This document shows, one piece after another, positions 44,072-52,346 of a stretch of 64,000 nt of DNA. Under the pieces are notes generated by a model. It saw nothing but the letters and a program-made list of their open reading frames with translations. It searched no databases and was not told the DNA's origin. A program made the position numbers and the translations under genes. The stretch comes from Streptomyces resistomycificus. Lineage in GTDB: Bacteria; Actinomycetota; Actinomycetes; Streptomycetales; Streptomycetaceae. Location: NCBI RefSeq assembly GCF_001514265.1, contig NZ_KQ948988.1:813395-877394 (forward strand), written 5' to 3'. Every line of letters begins with the position of its first letter. The first letter of the stretch is position 1.

Positions 44072-44081
44072 GCGCTTTCCC
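44066..44081. promoter_or_regulatory. LacI-type operator over the GH4 stop, upstream of the alpha-mannosidase
   Basis: GGGTAAGCGCTTTCCC is symmetric at 14 of 16 positions around AAGCGCTT, the core typical of LacI-family and cre-like boxes. It includes the GH4 stop codon (44069-44071) and lies 24 bases before the GH38 ATG. It could separate control of GH38-GH29 from the DeoR-GH4 pair. No LacI gene is in the window. Confidence 0.6.
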
Positions 44082-44104
44082 GACCTCTGACCTGGAGAAT
44101 TCAG

Positions 44105-47100
44105 ATGCACGACGAACGCAGCCGGATCGAGGAGCGCGTCCAACGCGTCCATGACCAGCGCATCAAGCCCGCGATCTACGCGGCCACCGTCCCGTTCGAG
44201 GTCGAGGCCTGGCAGGCGCCGGGGGAGCCGGTCTCCTTCGAGGAGGCGGCGGCCGCGCGGTACACGCCCTTCGCCATGGACACCCCCTGGGGCCCGCCCT
44301 GGGGCACCACCTGGTTCCGGATGCGAGGCCAGGTCCCCGCGGAGTGGGCCGGAAAGCGCGTCGAGGCGGTCGTCGACCTCGGCTTCGTGGGTGACTGGCC
44401 CGGCAACCAGGCCGAGGCACTGGTCCACCTGCCCGACGGCCGGCCCCTGAAGGCGGTCAACCCGCTCAACCAGTACGTGCCCGTCGCCAACCCGGCCACC
44501 GGCGGGGAACAGATCGACTACCTGGTCGAGGCGGCGTCCAACCCGGACATCCTCGCCGACAACTTCTCGGCTCCGACCCTGCTGGGCGACGTGCTGACGG
44601 CCGGCGACAAGCCGCTCTACACCTTCCGGCGCGCCGACCTCGCGGTCCTCGACGAGGAGGTGTGGCACCTCGACCTGGACCTCCAGGTGCTGCGCGAGCT
44701 CATGGTCCACCTCGGCGAGCACGAACCGCGCCGCCACGAGATCACCCACGCCCTGGACCGGGCCATGGACGCCGTCGACCTGGACGACATCTCCGGCAGC
44801 GCGGCAGCGGTCCGTGAGCTGCTCGCCCCGGTCCTCGCCCGGCCCGCCCACGCCAGCGCCCACACGATCTCCGGCGTCGGCCACGCCCACATCGACTCCG
44901 CCTGGCTGTGGCCCATCCGTGAGACCAAGCGCAAGACGTCCCGCACCTTCTCCAACGTGACGTCCCTGGCCGACGAGTACGAGGACTTCGTCTTCGCGTG
45001 CTCGCAGGCCCAGCAGTACGAGTGGGTGCGCGACAACTACCCGCACGTGTGGGCCCGCATCCAGGACTCCGTGAAGAAGGGCCAGTGGGCGCCGGTCGGC
45101 GGCATGTGGGTCGAGGCCGACGGCAACCTGCCCGGCGGCGAGGCCATCGCCCGCCAGCTGATCCACGGCAAGCGCTTCTTCATCGAGCACTTCGGTGTCG
45201 AGACCAAGGGCGTCTGGCTGCCGGACTCCTTCGGATACACCGCCGCCTACCCGCAGCTCGCCAAGCTCGCCGGCAACGACTGGTTCCTCACCCAGAAGAT
45301 CTCCTGGAACCAGACCAACAAGTTCCCCCACCACACCTTCTGGTGGGAGGGCATCGACGGCACCCGCATCTTCACGCACTTCCCGCCGGTCGACACCTAC
45401 AACGCCCGCTTCAGCGGCGAGGAGATGGACCGCGCGGTCCGCAACTACCGTGAGAAGGGCGGCGGCACACGCTCCCTCGCGCCCTTCGGCTGGGGCGACG
45501 GCGGTGGCGGCCCCACCCGCGAGATCATGGAACGGGCGCGCCGACTGGCCGACCTGGAGGGCTCGCCGAAGGTCGTCATCGAGCACCCCGACGCGTTCTT
45601 CGCCAAGGCCCGCGAGGAGTACGAGGACGCCCCGGTCTGGAACGGCGAGCTCTACCTGGAGCTCCACCGCGCCACCTACACCTCCCAGGCCCGCACCAAG
45701 CAGGGCAACCGGCGCAGCGAACACAAGCTGCGCGAGGCCGAGTTGTGGGCCACGACGGCCGCGCTGCACGCGCCGGGCTACGCGTATCCGTACGAGAAGC
45801 TCGACCGGCTGTGGAAGACGGTCCTGCTGCACCAGTTCCACGACATCCTGCCGGGCTCCTCGATCGCGTGGGTGCACCGCGAGGCGGAGGCCGAGTACGC
45901 GCGAGTGGCCGAGGAGCTGGAGGCGCTGACGGCTGAGGCGGTCGCGGCGCTGGGCGGTGGCGGCGAGGCCCGGGTCTTCAACACCAGCCCGTTCGAGCGG
46001 CGCGAGGTGGTGCGCGGTCGTGACGGCGAGGCCGCGTTCGTGAAGGTGCCGGGAAGCGGCAGCGCCCCCTTCCACAGCGACCAGCCGAGCGACACCGTAA
46101 TCGTGGAGGACCGCGCCCTGGACAACGGTCTGGTCCGCGTGGAGCTGGCCGAGGACGGCACCCTGGCCTCGGTCTTCGACCGGCGCTTCCAGCGCGAGGT
46201 CCTCGCCGACAAGGGCAACCTGCTCCGCCTCCACACGGACCTGCCCAACTACTGGGACGCCTGGGACATCGACAAGCACTACAAGAACCGCTACACCGAG
46301 CTCCTGGACGTCGAGTCCATGACGGTCGTCGAACGGGACGTCCTGGTCGGCTCGATCCGCGTGACCCGTGCCTTCGGCAAGGGCTCGACCATCACCCAGA
46401 CCATCACGCTCCGCGCCGACAGCCCCCGCGTCGACTTCGAGACCGAGATCGACTGGCACGAGGCCGAGAAGATCCTCAAGGCGGGCTTCCCGGTGGACGT
46501 CCGGGCGGCGCACTCCTCCGCGGAGATCCAGTTCGGCCACGTCCAGCGGCCCACCCACACCAACACCAGCTGGGAGGCGGCTCGCTTCGAGGTCTGCGGC
46601 CACCGCTGGGTCCACATCGGCGAACCCGGCTACGGTGTCGCGGTCCTCAACGACTCGACGTACGGCCACGATGTCTCCCGCACGGTCCGCGAGGACGGTG
46701 GTACGACGACCACGGTCGCCCTCAGCCTGGTACGCGCCCCGCGGATCCCGGACCCCGAGGCCGACCAGGGCAGGCACCGCTTCACGTACTCCCTGCTCCC
46801 GGGCGCCACGATCGGCGACGCGGTCGCCGAGGGCTACGCCCTCAATTTGCCGCTGCGCGTCGCGGACGCGGCCGAAGCCCCCGAGCCGGTGGTCTCGGTG
46901 GCCGGCGAGGGCCTGACCGTCGAGGCGGTCAAGCTCGCCGACGACGAGTCCGGCGACGTCGTGGTCCGCCTCTACGAGTCGAACGGCGGCCGCGCCCGGG
47001 GCGTGCTGCGTGCCGGATTCCCGCTCGCCGGCGCCCAGGTGACCGACCTGCTGGAGCGGCCGCTGCCGGATGAGCGCGCCGAGGTCGACGACCAGGGCGC

Positions 47101-47170
47101 GGTCGCGGTCTCGCTGCGCCCCTTCCAGGTCCTGACGCTCCGTCTGCGGCGCGGTACCACCGGCCGGTAG
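44105..47170 (+). CDS. GH38 alpha-mannosidase
   Basis: The 1021-residue cytoplasmic enzyme has the bacterial GH38 architecture. The zinc site starts at GVGHAHIDSAWLWPIRETKRK near residue 256, the nucleophile Asp is in WLPDSFGYTAAYPQ near 370, and HQFHDILPGSSIAWVHREAE near 576 supplies another ligand. A large C-terminal beta-domain follows (GHRWVHIGEPGYGVAVLNDSTYG). It removes alpha-linked mannose from oligosaccharides. ATG 44105 has GGAG seven bases upstream. It lies between a GH4 and a GH29 gene and is followed by a hairpin terminator. Confidence 0.93.
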   Translation: MHDERSRIEERVQRVHDQRIKPAIYAATVPFEVEAWQAPGEPVSFEEAAAARYTPFAMDTPWGPPWGTTWFRMRGQVPAEWAGKRVEAVVDLGFVGDWPGNQAEALVHLPDGRPLKAVNPLNQYVPVANPATGGEQIDYLVEAASNPDILADNFSAPTLLGDVLTAGDKPLYTFRRADLAVLDEEVWHLDLDLQVLRELMVHLGEHEPRRHEITHALDRAMDAVDLDDISGSAAAVRELLAPVLARPAHASAHTISGVGHAHIDSAWLWPIRETKRKTSRTFSNVTSLADEYEDFVFACSQAQQYEWVRDNYPHVWARIQDSVKKGQWAPVGGMWVEADGNLPGGEAIARQLIHGKRFFIEHFGVETKGVWLPDSFGYTAAYPQLAKLAGNDWFLTQKISWNQTNKFPHHTFWWEGIDGTRIFTHFPPVDTYNARFSGEEMDRAVRNYREKGGGTRSLAPFGWGDGGGGPTREIMERARRLADLEGSPKVVIEHPDAFFAKAREEYEDAPVWNGELYLELHRATYTSQARTKQGNRRSEHKLREAELWATTAALHAPGYAYPYEKLDRLWKTVLLHQFHDILPGSSIAWVHREAEAEYARVAEELEALTAEAVAALGGGGEARVFNTSPFERREVVRGRDGEAAFVKVPGSGSAPFHSDQPSDTVIVEDRALDNGLVRVELAEDGTLASVFDRRFQREVLADKGNLLRLHTDLPNYWDAWDIDKHYKNRYTELLDVESMTVVERDVLVGSIRVTRAFGKGSTITQTITLRADSPRVDFETEIDWHEAEKILKAGFPVDVRAAHSSAEIQFGHVQRPTHTNTSWEAARFEVCGHRWVHIGEPGYGVAVLNDSTYGHDVSRTVREDGGTTTTVALSLVRAPRIPDPEADQGRHRFTYSLLPGATIGDAVAEGYALNLPLRVADAAEAPEPVVSVAGEGLTVEAVKLADDESGDVVVRLYESNGGRARGVLRAGFPLAGAQVTDLLERPLPDERAEVDDQGAVAVSLRPFQVLTLRLRRGTTGR

Positions 47171-47183
47171 CCACCGGCCCCAG

Positions 47184-47212
47184 GGGGCGGGCGCGCTCGC
47201 CGCGTCCGCCCC
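47184..47212 (+). terminator. Terminator after the alpha-mannosidase gene
   Basis: GGGGCGGGCGCG (47184-47195) pairs with CGCGTCCGCCCC (47201-47212), with one G-U pair and a 5-base loop. TTTCCC follows. It starts 13 bases after the GH38 stop. Confidence 0.68.
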
Positions 47213-47234
47213 TTTCCCGCAGTGACCGCGGTGC

Positions 47235-47270
47235 CCGAGATCCCCGAGATCCCTGAGATCCCCGAAGTCC
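47235..47270 (+). repeat. Four 9-base near-repeats before the fucosidase gene
   Basis: CCGAGATCC at 47235 and 47244, CTGAGATCC at 47253 and CCGAAGTCC at 47262 lie in the leader of the fucosidase gene. In one frame they read PEIPEIPEVP, but that frame does not lead into the fucosidase. Confidence 0.55.
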
Positions 47271-47294
47271 CTTGTCCTGTCGAGGAGTTCAGCC

Positions 47295-48575
47295 GTGCCC
47301 ATGCAACCGTGGTTCACCGACGCCAAGCTGGGGATCTTCGTCCACTGGGGGATCTACGCCGTGGACGGCGTCCAGGAGTCCTGGTCCTTCTACGACGACA
47401 TCGTGCCGCACGACCGGTACATGGCCCAGCTCGACCGCTTCACCGGCGCCGAGTACGACCCCGAGGCCTGGGCGGACCTCTTCGCCCGGGCCGGCGCCCG
47501 GTACGCCGTCCTCACCAGCCGCCACCACGACGGCGTCGCCCTGTGGGACACCGCGTACGGCGACCTCAACCTGGGCCGCGACTACCTCTCCGGCTACGCG
47601 GACGCCCTGCGCGAGAAGGGCCTCAAGGTCGGCCTGTACTACTCCCACTCCGACTGGAACCACCCCGACTACGCCACCACCCGCAAGCCCGGCCGCCCGC
47701 CGGAGCTGGAGGACAACCGCTACTCCGAGTGCGCGGCCGAGGACGAGGACCTGGTGGCCTGGGAACGGTTCATCGCCTACCGCGACGGCCAGATCCGCGA
47801 ACTGGCCTCCCGTTACCGGCCCGACCTGATGTGGTTCGACGGCGAGTGGGACCGCAGCGAGGAACAGTGGCGCATCGGGGAACTCGCCGCGCTCATCCGT
47901 TCGTACACCCCCGACGTCGTCTTCAACGCCCGCATGCTGAGCGAGGGCGACTACGCCACCCCCGAACAGGGTGCCCCCATCGAACCCCCGGACGGGCCCT
48001 GGGAGTTGTGCCTGACGATCAACGACTCGTGGGGGTACCGGCACCACGACCACCACCACAAGTCGCTCAGCCAGCTGATCCGCTACTTCACCGAGACCAT
48101 CGGCGGGGGCGGCAACCTGCTGCTGGACGTCGGTCCGAGGGAGGACGGCACCATCCCCGAGCCGCAGGTCGAACGCCTCGAAGGCCTGGGGGAGTGGATC
48201 CGCAAGCACTCCGAGGCGGTGTACGGGACGGTGCGCGGTCTGCCGGCCGGTCACCACTACGGCCCCAGCACCCTGTCCGCCGACCGACGCACCCTCTACC
48301 TCACCCTGTACGACGTCCCGCGCGCCGAGATCGGGGTGCGGGGCCTGGTCACCCCGGTCCGCAAGGTCACCGTCCTCGGCACCGGCACCGGCACCGGCAC
48401 CGGCACCGGCACCGGCGCCGAGCTCGCGCACCGCGTCGTCGGCGGGCTGCACGAGGCGGTCGGCGTGCTGTGGATCGACCCGCCGGCCGCGGCCGACCTC
48501 GACCCGCACGCCACGGTCCTCAAGGTCGAACTCGACGGCGAGCTGGAGCTGTACCGAGGCGCCGGTCGGTTCTGA
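47295..48575 (+). CDS. GH29 alpha-L-fucosidase
   Basis: The 426-residue protein has the GH29 barrel start WFTDAKLGIFVHWGIYAV, the substrate block YAVLTSRHHDGVALWDT near residue 70, and the catalytic nucleophile Asp in LMWFDGEWD near 180. GGGGNLLLDVGPREDGTIP near 273 is also typical. No signal peptide is present, so it acts on imported sugars. GTG 47295 has GAGGAG seven bases upstream and is preferred to ATG 47301. A hexanucleotide Gly-Thr repeat lies near residue 362 in the C-terminal part. It completes a beta-galactosidase/alpha-mannosidase/alpha-fucosidase set. Confidence 0.9.
   Translation: MPMQPWFTDAKLGIFVHWGIYAVDGVQESWSFYDDIVPHDRYMAQLDRFTGAEYDPEAWADLFARAGARYAVLTSRHHDGVALWDTAYGDLNLGRDYLSGYADALREKGLKVGLYYSHSDWNHPDYATTRKPGRPPELEDNRYSECAAEDEDLVAWERFIAYRDGQIRELASRYRPDLMWFDGEWDRSEEQWRIGELAALIRSYTPDVVFNARMLSEGDYATPEQGAPIEPPDGPWELCLTINDSWGYRHHDHHHKSLSQLIRYFTETIGGGGNLLLDVGPREDGTIPEPQVERLEGLGEWIRKHSEAVYGTVRGLPAGHHYGPSTLSADRRTLYLTLYDVPRAEIGVRGLVTPVRKVTVLGTGTGTGTGTGTGAELAHRVVGGLHEAVGVLWIDPPAAADLDPHATVLKVELDGELELYRGAGRF
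48378..48413 (+). repeat. Six GGCACC repeats inside the fucosidase gene
   Basis: GGCACC is repeated six times in frame, adding GTGTGTGTGTGT between two strands of the C-terminal domain. Changes in copy number would keep the frame and so vary only linker length. Confidence 0.9.
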
Positions 48576-48696
48576 GGTCCGTCGGCACGGCGGTTTTCGT
48601 GAGGAACCGAGGAAGGACCGCGGAAGGGCCGGTGACCCTGAATTGACCCATGATTCCGGCCCTGAAATGCTCCCTGCCACCGGTCGCCCGCCCTCA

Positions 48697-48702
48697 TAGA
48701 GT
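48697..48702 (+). promoter_or_regulatory. Likely -10 of a leaderless cupin mRNA
   Basis: TAGAGT ends 7 bases before the cupin ATG, where no Shine-Dalgarno sequence exists. Transcription would start on the A of ATG. No good -35 is visible. Confidence 0.4.
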
Positions 48703-48709
48703 CGTAGAC

Positions 48710-49231
48710 ATGACGACGACGAAGAAGAACGAGACCACGACCACCAGCCACTTCGCACCGGTCCTCACCCGCGCCGCCGACGCCGAGACCACCCGCGACC
48801 CCAGCAGCGTGATGACCCTCCTCGCGGACTCCGCCGACACCGGCGGGCGCCTCACGAGCTACCGGTCGACGTTCGCCGAGGGGGCCGTCGGCGCCCCCGC
48901 CCACCTGCACACCGAGGCGTCCGAACTGTTCTTCGTGATCGACGGATCGCTGCAGGTACTGGTGGGGGAGGAGATCACCGTCCTGACGGCGGGCGACTTC
49001 CTCGTCGTGCCGCCGCACACCCCGCACGCCTTCGCCGCCGCACCCGGCGCCACCGCCGACGTGCTGTTCGTCTTCACCCCGGGCGCGGGCCGCTTCGACT
49101 ACCTGCGCCTGCTCGGCCGGGTGATGCGCGGCGAGGCCGACCCGCAGGAGATCAAGGACTCCTCGGAGCGCTTCGACAACCACTACGTCGACAGCCCGGT
49201 GTGGCGCGAGGCGCTCGCGGCGCGTGGGTGA
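48710..49231 (+). CDS. Cupin-domain protein
   Basis: The 173-residue protein has one cupin barrel. Motif 1 is GAPAHLHTEASELFFVIDGSLQVLVG (metal ligands H, H, E) and motif 2 is TAGDFLVVPPHTPHAF (H). The first 20 residues are Thr/Lys-rich. Such small cupins act as isomerases, dioxygenases or sugar/quercetin-binding proteins; no neighbour indicates which. The upstream 130 bases hold only the putative promoter. Downstream lies an inverted-repeat element. Confidence 0.82.
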   Translation: MTTTKKNETTTTSHFAPVLTRAADAETTRDPSSVMTLLADSADTGGRLTSYRSTFAEGAVGAPAHLHTEASELFFVIDGSLQVLVGEEITVLTAGDFLVVPPHTPHAFAAAPGATADVLFVFTPGAGRFDYLRLLGRVMRGEADPQEIKDSSERFDNHYVDSPVWREALAARG

Positions 49232-49253
49232 GGGCCCGGCCCCAGGGCCTGCC

Positions 49254-49338
49254 AGGGCCTGGCGTTCGGATCAGGTCGCGGGGAGTCGACGGCATCCCGT
49301 CAGCCCCGAGTCCGCGGCGAGATCCGAACAACAGGCCT
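49254..49338. mobile_element. MITE-like element with terminal inverted repeats
   Basis: GGCCTG-GC-GTTCGGATC (49256-49272) at the left and GATCCGAAC-AA-CAGGCC (49321-49337) at the right form 15 of 17 pairs over an 82-base span with no coding content. Interior arms CGCGGGGAGTCG and CGAGTCCGCG partly pair too. Length, ends and position resemble the small non-autonomous inverted-repeat elements of Streptomyces (family knowledge; exact family not identified). Its right end supplies the stop codon of the truncated LuxR gene. A similar AGGGCCTGTCCGAC end-like word occurs alone at 60092. Confidence 0.5.
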
Positions 49339-49804
49339 AGGGGGTGTCGCGCGCTCCCGTCGCGGGTTCCGTCGCGAGCACCAGGATCGCGATCTGTACC
49401 CGGTTCTCCAGCCCGAGCCTGGTCAGGATGCGGTTGACGGTGCTCTTCACCCCGCCTTCGCTGAGGCCCAGCGACCCGGCGATCCGCGCGTTCGAGAGCC
49501 CGCGGGCGACCAGTTGCGCGACGTCCCGTTCCCGCCGGGTGAGCGTGTCCAGCGGATCACCGGGGCCGGACGCGCTGCCCGGCCTGCCGCCGGGGGTCCC
49601 GTCGGCCGGTGACGGGCCGGGCCGCACACCGGAAAGCAGCGGCGGCGGCAGGTCGGTGAACGCCCGGATCAGCCGCCGTGTGACCGTCGGCGCGAGCGTC
49701 GCCTCGCCCGCCGCGACCACTGCGATCGCCTTGACCAGCTGCTCCGGCGTGGTGTTCTTCAGCAGGAACCCGCTCGCCCCGGCGCGCAGCGCGCCGGGGC
49801 GCCG
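49337..49804 (-). pseudogene. Truncated LuxR/NarL-type response regulator
   Basis: The reverse frame reads from a TGA at 49805-49807 into GALRAGASGFLLKNTTPEQLV, KAIAVVAAGEATLAPTVTRR, then the LuxR helix-turn-helix LTRRERDVAQLVARGLSNAR...LGLSEGGVKSTVNRILTRLGL. Only the last strand and helix of the receiver domain remain. The phosphate-accepting aspartate and the N-terminal 90 or so residues are gone. No histidine kinase partner is present. The 49808-49961 stretch before it holds nothing recognisable. Confidence 0.8.
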
Positions 49805-49961
49805 TCACCGCCTCGATGTCCACCGGGTGGGCCACCTCCGTCGAGGACACGCTGCGGCAGCACCGGGCGGGGGTGCGGCTGGTCGCGAACGCGTTGTGCC
49901 GTGACGGAGGGCAGGCCGTACGTCGTGGTGACGGGGTCGTTGACGCCTCCCCCGGTCTCCG

Positions 49962-51149
49962 CTAGGCCGGGGCGATCGCCGAAGCCGCCGTCGACGCCGG
50001 CGAGTTGGCCTGCGCGGTAGCCTCGACGGACACTGACGCGGCCGCCTGCGGGGCGGCCGGCGCGGGCACCGCCGGCAGCGGGTCCGGCACCTCGGCGCGC
50101 TGCTGGGGGATGGACACCGGCCGCAGCTGGCGCGGCCCCGACACCACCGTGTAGTCCTGGCCGAGGAACGGCGGCGCGAACTCGCCCGGGTCGTCGCCCA
50201 GCGCCAACTGGACAGCCGCCCAAGGGGCGTTGACACCACACAGGGACAGCTGGTGCAGTCCGCCGGCCGGGCGGGTGTTCACGTCCATGAGGACGGGCGT
50301 GTCGCCGAACATCCGGAACTGGATGTTGGACAGGTAGTGCAGCCCGAAGCCCTCCGCGATCCGCCGCGCCGGCTCCAGCCACTGCTCGTGCAGGGTGAAA
50401 CCACGGCGACGGCCGTTCTTCGTGCGGCCCACGGCCATCCGGATCCGGTTGTCGGGGCCGGTGAGGCAGTCGACCGACACCTCCGGCTGCTCGAGTCGCG
50501 GCATGACCAGCCAGTCGACCGACGCCTCGTCGGACTCCTCGCCCTGCCGGAGGGCCTCCAGCACCAGATCCAAGGGGACGCGGGGGCTCGGGAAGCCGTT
50601 GAGGTGCGAGAGCGAGAAGGGGGTGCGCGTGATCTCACGGAAGCCCACCCCACCCGCGCCGGACGCCGGCTTGAAGCACGCCTTGTGGCCGCCCGCCTCC
50701 AACTCCTCCACGGCCGCGACCAGTTCGTCCGCGTTCCGCACCCGCCACCACGGGGGCACCGGCGCGCCGATCGCCTGGACCGCCTCGTAGGCGATCACCT
50801 TGTCGTGGAAGACCGCGACGGCCTCCGGCGGCGGCGCCAGCAGGGCCGTGCCGGCCGCCTCGAAGTCGGCGCGGTGCGCCACGATCGCCGACTGGTGCAG
50901 CCGGGGCACGAAGACGTCGATGCCGCGCCGGACACACTGGTCCAGTGCGTACTCGACGTACCCGGCCGGCGACAGGCCCTCGGGCTCCAGGTCGGCGGTG
51001 TCGGCGGCGGCCAGTACCGGGGAGTCCGCGTCGCCGTGCGTGGCGTGGATCTCGACGGCGCGGTCGTGGGGATTTCGCCGCAACTGATCCATGAAGAACA
51101 CGTTCTCCGCGTACGTGCGGTTGAGCCAGACGCGTACGCGAGAGACCAT
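49962..51149 (-). CDS. ATP-grasp domain protein
   Basis: The 395-residue protein has an N-terminal pre-ATP-grasp part (RVRVWLNRTYAENVFFMDQL). The ATP-grasp fold shows KVIAYEAVQAIGAPVPPWW, the ATP-loop FKPASGAGGVGFREI near residue 159, and the Mg-binding VLMDVNTRPAGGLHQ near 288. The last 65 residues are an Ala/Pro/Ser-rich tail, probably disordered. Such ligases couple a carboxylate to an amine or thiol. It is divergent from a metallophosphoesterase-PPTase pair, a neighbourhood I recall as conserved in Streptomyces. Substrate unknown. Confidence 0.85.
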   Translation of the reverse strand: MVSRVRVWLNRTYAENVFFMDQLRRNPHDRAVEIHATHGDADSPVLAAADTADLEPEGLSPAGYVEYALDQCVRRGIDVFVPRLHQSAIVAHRADFEAAGTALLAPPPEAVAVFHDKVIAYEAVQAIGAPVPPWWRVRNADELVAAVEELEAGGHKACFKPASGAGGVGFREITRTPFSLSHLNGFPSPRVPLDLVLEALRQGEESDEASVDWLVMPRLEQPEVSVDCLTGPDNRIRMAVGRTKNGRRRGFTLHEQWLEPARRIAEGFGLHYLSNIQFRMFGDTPVLMDVNTRPAGGLHQLSLCGVNAPWAAVQLALGDDPGEFAPPFLGQDYTVVSGPRQLRPVSIPQQRAEVPDPLPAVPAPAAPQAAASVSVEATAQANSPASTAASAIAPA

Positions 51150-51356
51150 CCAGGCCGCCTTTCACGGTTTACGGGCAGGGCGAAGCACGCCCGTGCCCGG
51201 GCAGGGTGTTTGGAGGGACACCAAACCGCCCCGTCTAAGGGACGTTGATGGCGGTGGTGTTGGGGCGATCATACGGCCTCGAAAGGGTGCCGCGTGCAAC
51301 GCGCGTGTTACGGATTTCCCGATCATGCTCGTGCGAGGGGCCGTCGGCCTGATAAA

Positions 51357-51432
51357 GGCACGTCACGGGACGTGCCGAAGATCGGCCGACTTGATCCACC
51401 CTTGTCCTGGGACCACGACTGTGTTGTCGTGG
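51357..51432. promoter_or_regulatory. Two hairpin-forming inverted repeats in the divergent ATP-grasp / phosphoesterase gap
   Basis: GGCACGTC-ACGG-GACGTGCC (51357-51376) and CCACGAC-TGTGTT-GTCGTGG (51413-51432) are perfect 8- and 7-bp inverted repeats, 36 bases apart. They lie in the 336-base region between the divergent starts 51149 and 51486. They may be operators or leader structures. No gene is seen in the gap. Confidence 0.5.
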
Positions 51433-51485
51433 TGATCCGTGGGGGCTCGGTGGATGCCCCGCGGGTGCTTCGAAGGGGGCGGGAA

Positions 51486-52346
51486 GTGACGTCGACGGTC
51501 GGCGGTGCCGGACAGCTGCTGGCCGTCAGCGACCTGCACATCGGGTACGAGGAGAACCGCGCGCTGGTCGAGGGGATGCGTCCCGGTACGGACGAGGACT
51601 GGCTCCTGGTGGCCGGCGACGTCTCGGAGACCGTGGCCGACATCCGCTGGGCCCTGGAAACCCTCGCCGGCCGCTTCCGCAAGGTCCTCTGGGCGCCCGG
51701 CAACCACGAACTGTGGACCCACCCGAAGGATCCCGTCACCCTGCGCGGGGTCGCCCGCTATGAGCACCTGGTCGCCCTGTGCCGGGAAATCGGCGTGACG
51801 ACACCCGAGGACCCCTACCCCGTGTGGGAAGGGCCCGGCGGCCCGGTCGTCGTCGCCCCGCTGTTCCTGCTGTACGACTACAGCTTCCTGCCGGCCGGCT
51901 GTGCGACCAAGGAACAGGGACTGGAGTACGCGCACGGCACGGGCATCGTGTGCAACGACGAGTACCTGCTGCACGCCGACCCGTACCCGACCCGCGAGGC
52001 CTGGTGCCGGGCGCGGGTGGCCGAGACCGAACGCAGACTCGCCGACCTCCCGGACGACCTGCCCACGGTCCTCGTCAACCACTATCCGCTGGACCGGCAT
52101 CCCATGGACATCCTGTGGCACCCCGAGTTCGCCATGTGGTGCGGCACCGACCGCACCGCCGACTGGCACCGCAGGTTCCGCGTCGAGACCATGGTCTACG
52201 GCCACCTCCACATCCCGCGCACCACCTGGCACGACGGCGTCCGCTTCGAGGAGGTGTCCGTGGGATACCCCCGCGAGTGGCGCAAACGGGCTCAGGCGCC
52301 GGGGCGGCTGCGCCGGATCGTGCCGGGGGAGGTCGGGGCCCGGTGA
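51486..52346 (+). CDS. Metallophosphoesterase (calcineurin-like)
   Basis: From GTG 51486 the protein has 286 residues. Ligand motifs are LLAVSDLHIGY, LLVAGDVSET, VLWAPGNHELW, VLVNHYPLDR and ETMVYGHLHIPRTT, the full set for a two-metal phosphoesterase. Purine-rich GGGGGCGGGAA precedes the GTG. Its TGA overlaps the PPTase GTG (GTGA), so the two are co-translated. It has no export signal. The tight link to a phosphopantetheinyl transferase suggests a role with phosphopantetheine, CoA or its by-product 3',5'-ADP (inference). Confidence 0.88.
   Translation: MTSTVGGAGQLLAVSDLHIGYEENRALVEGMRPGTDEDWLLVAGDVSETVADIRWALETLAGRFRKVLWAPGNHELWTHPKDPVTLRGVARYEHLVALCREIGVTTPEDPYPVWEGPGGPVVVAPLFLLYDYSFLPAGCATKEQGLEYAHGTGIVCNDEYLLHADPYPTREAWCRARVAETERRLADLPDDLPTVLVNHYPLDRHPMDILWHPEFAMWCGTDRTADWHRRFRVETMVYGHLHIPRTTWHDGVRFEEVSVGYPREWRKRAQAPGRLRRIVPGEVGAR

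Noticed and set aside
42335..47326. A 1663-codon open frame on the minus strand
   Set aside because: It is antisense to DeoR, GH4 and GH38, which have complete catalytic motifs. The frame stays open only because of high GC third-position bias; it has no ribosome site and low-complexity composition.
47222..48646. A frame starting with PEIPEIPEIPEVP as a longer fucosidase start
   Set aside because: It is in a different frame from the GH29 domain and becomes Arg/Pro-rich shadow sequence. The fucosidase has its own GAGGAG ribosome site.
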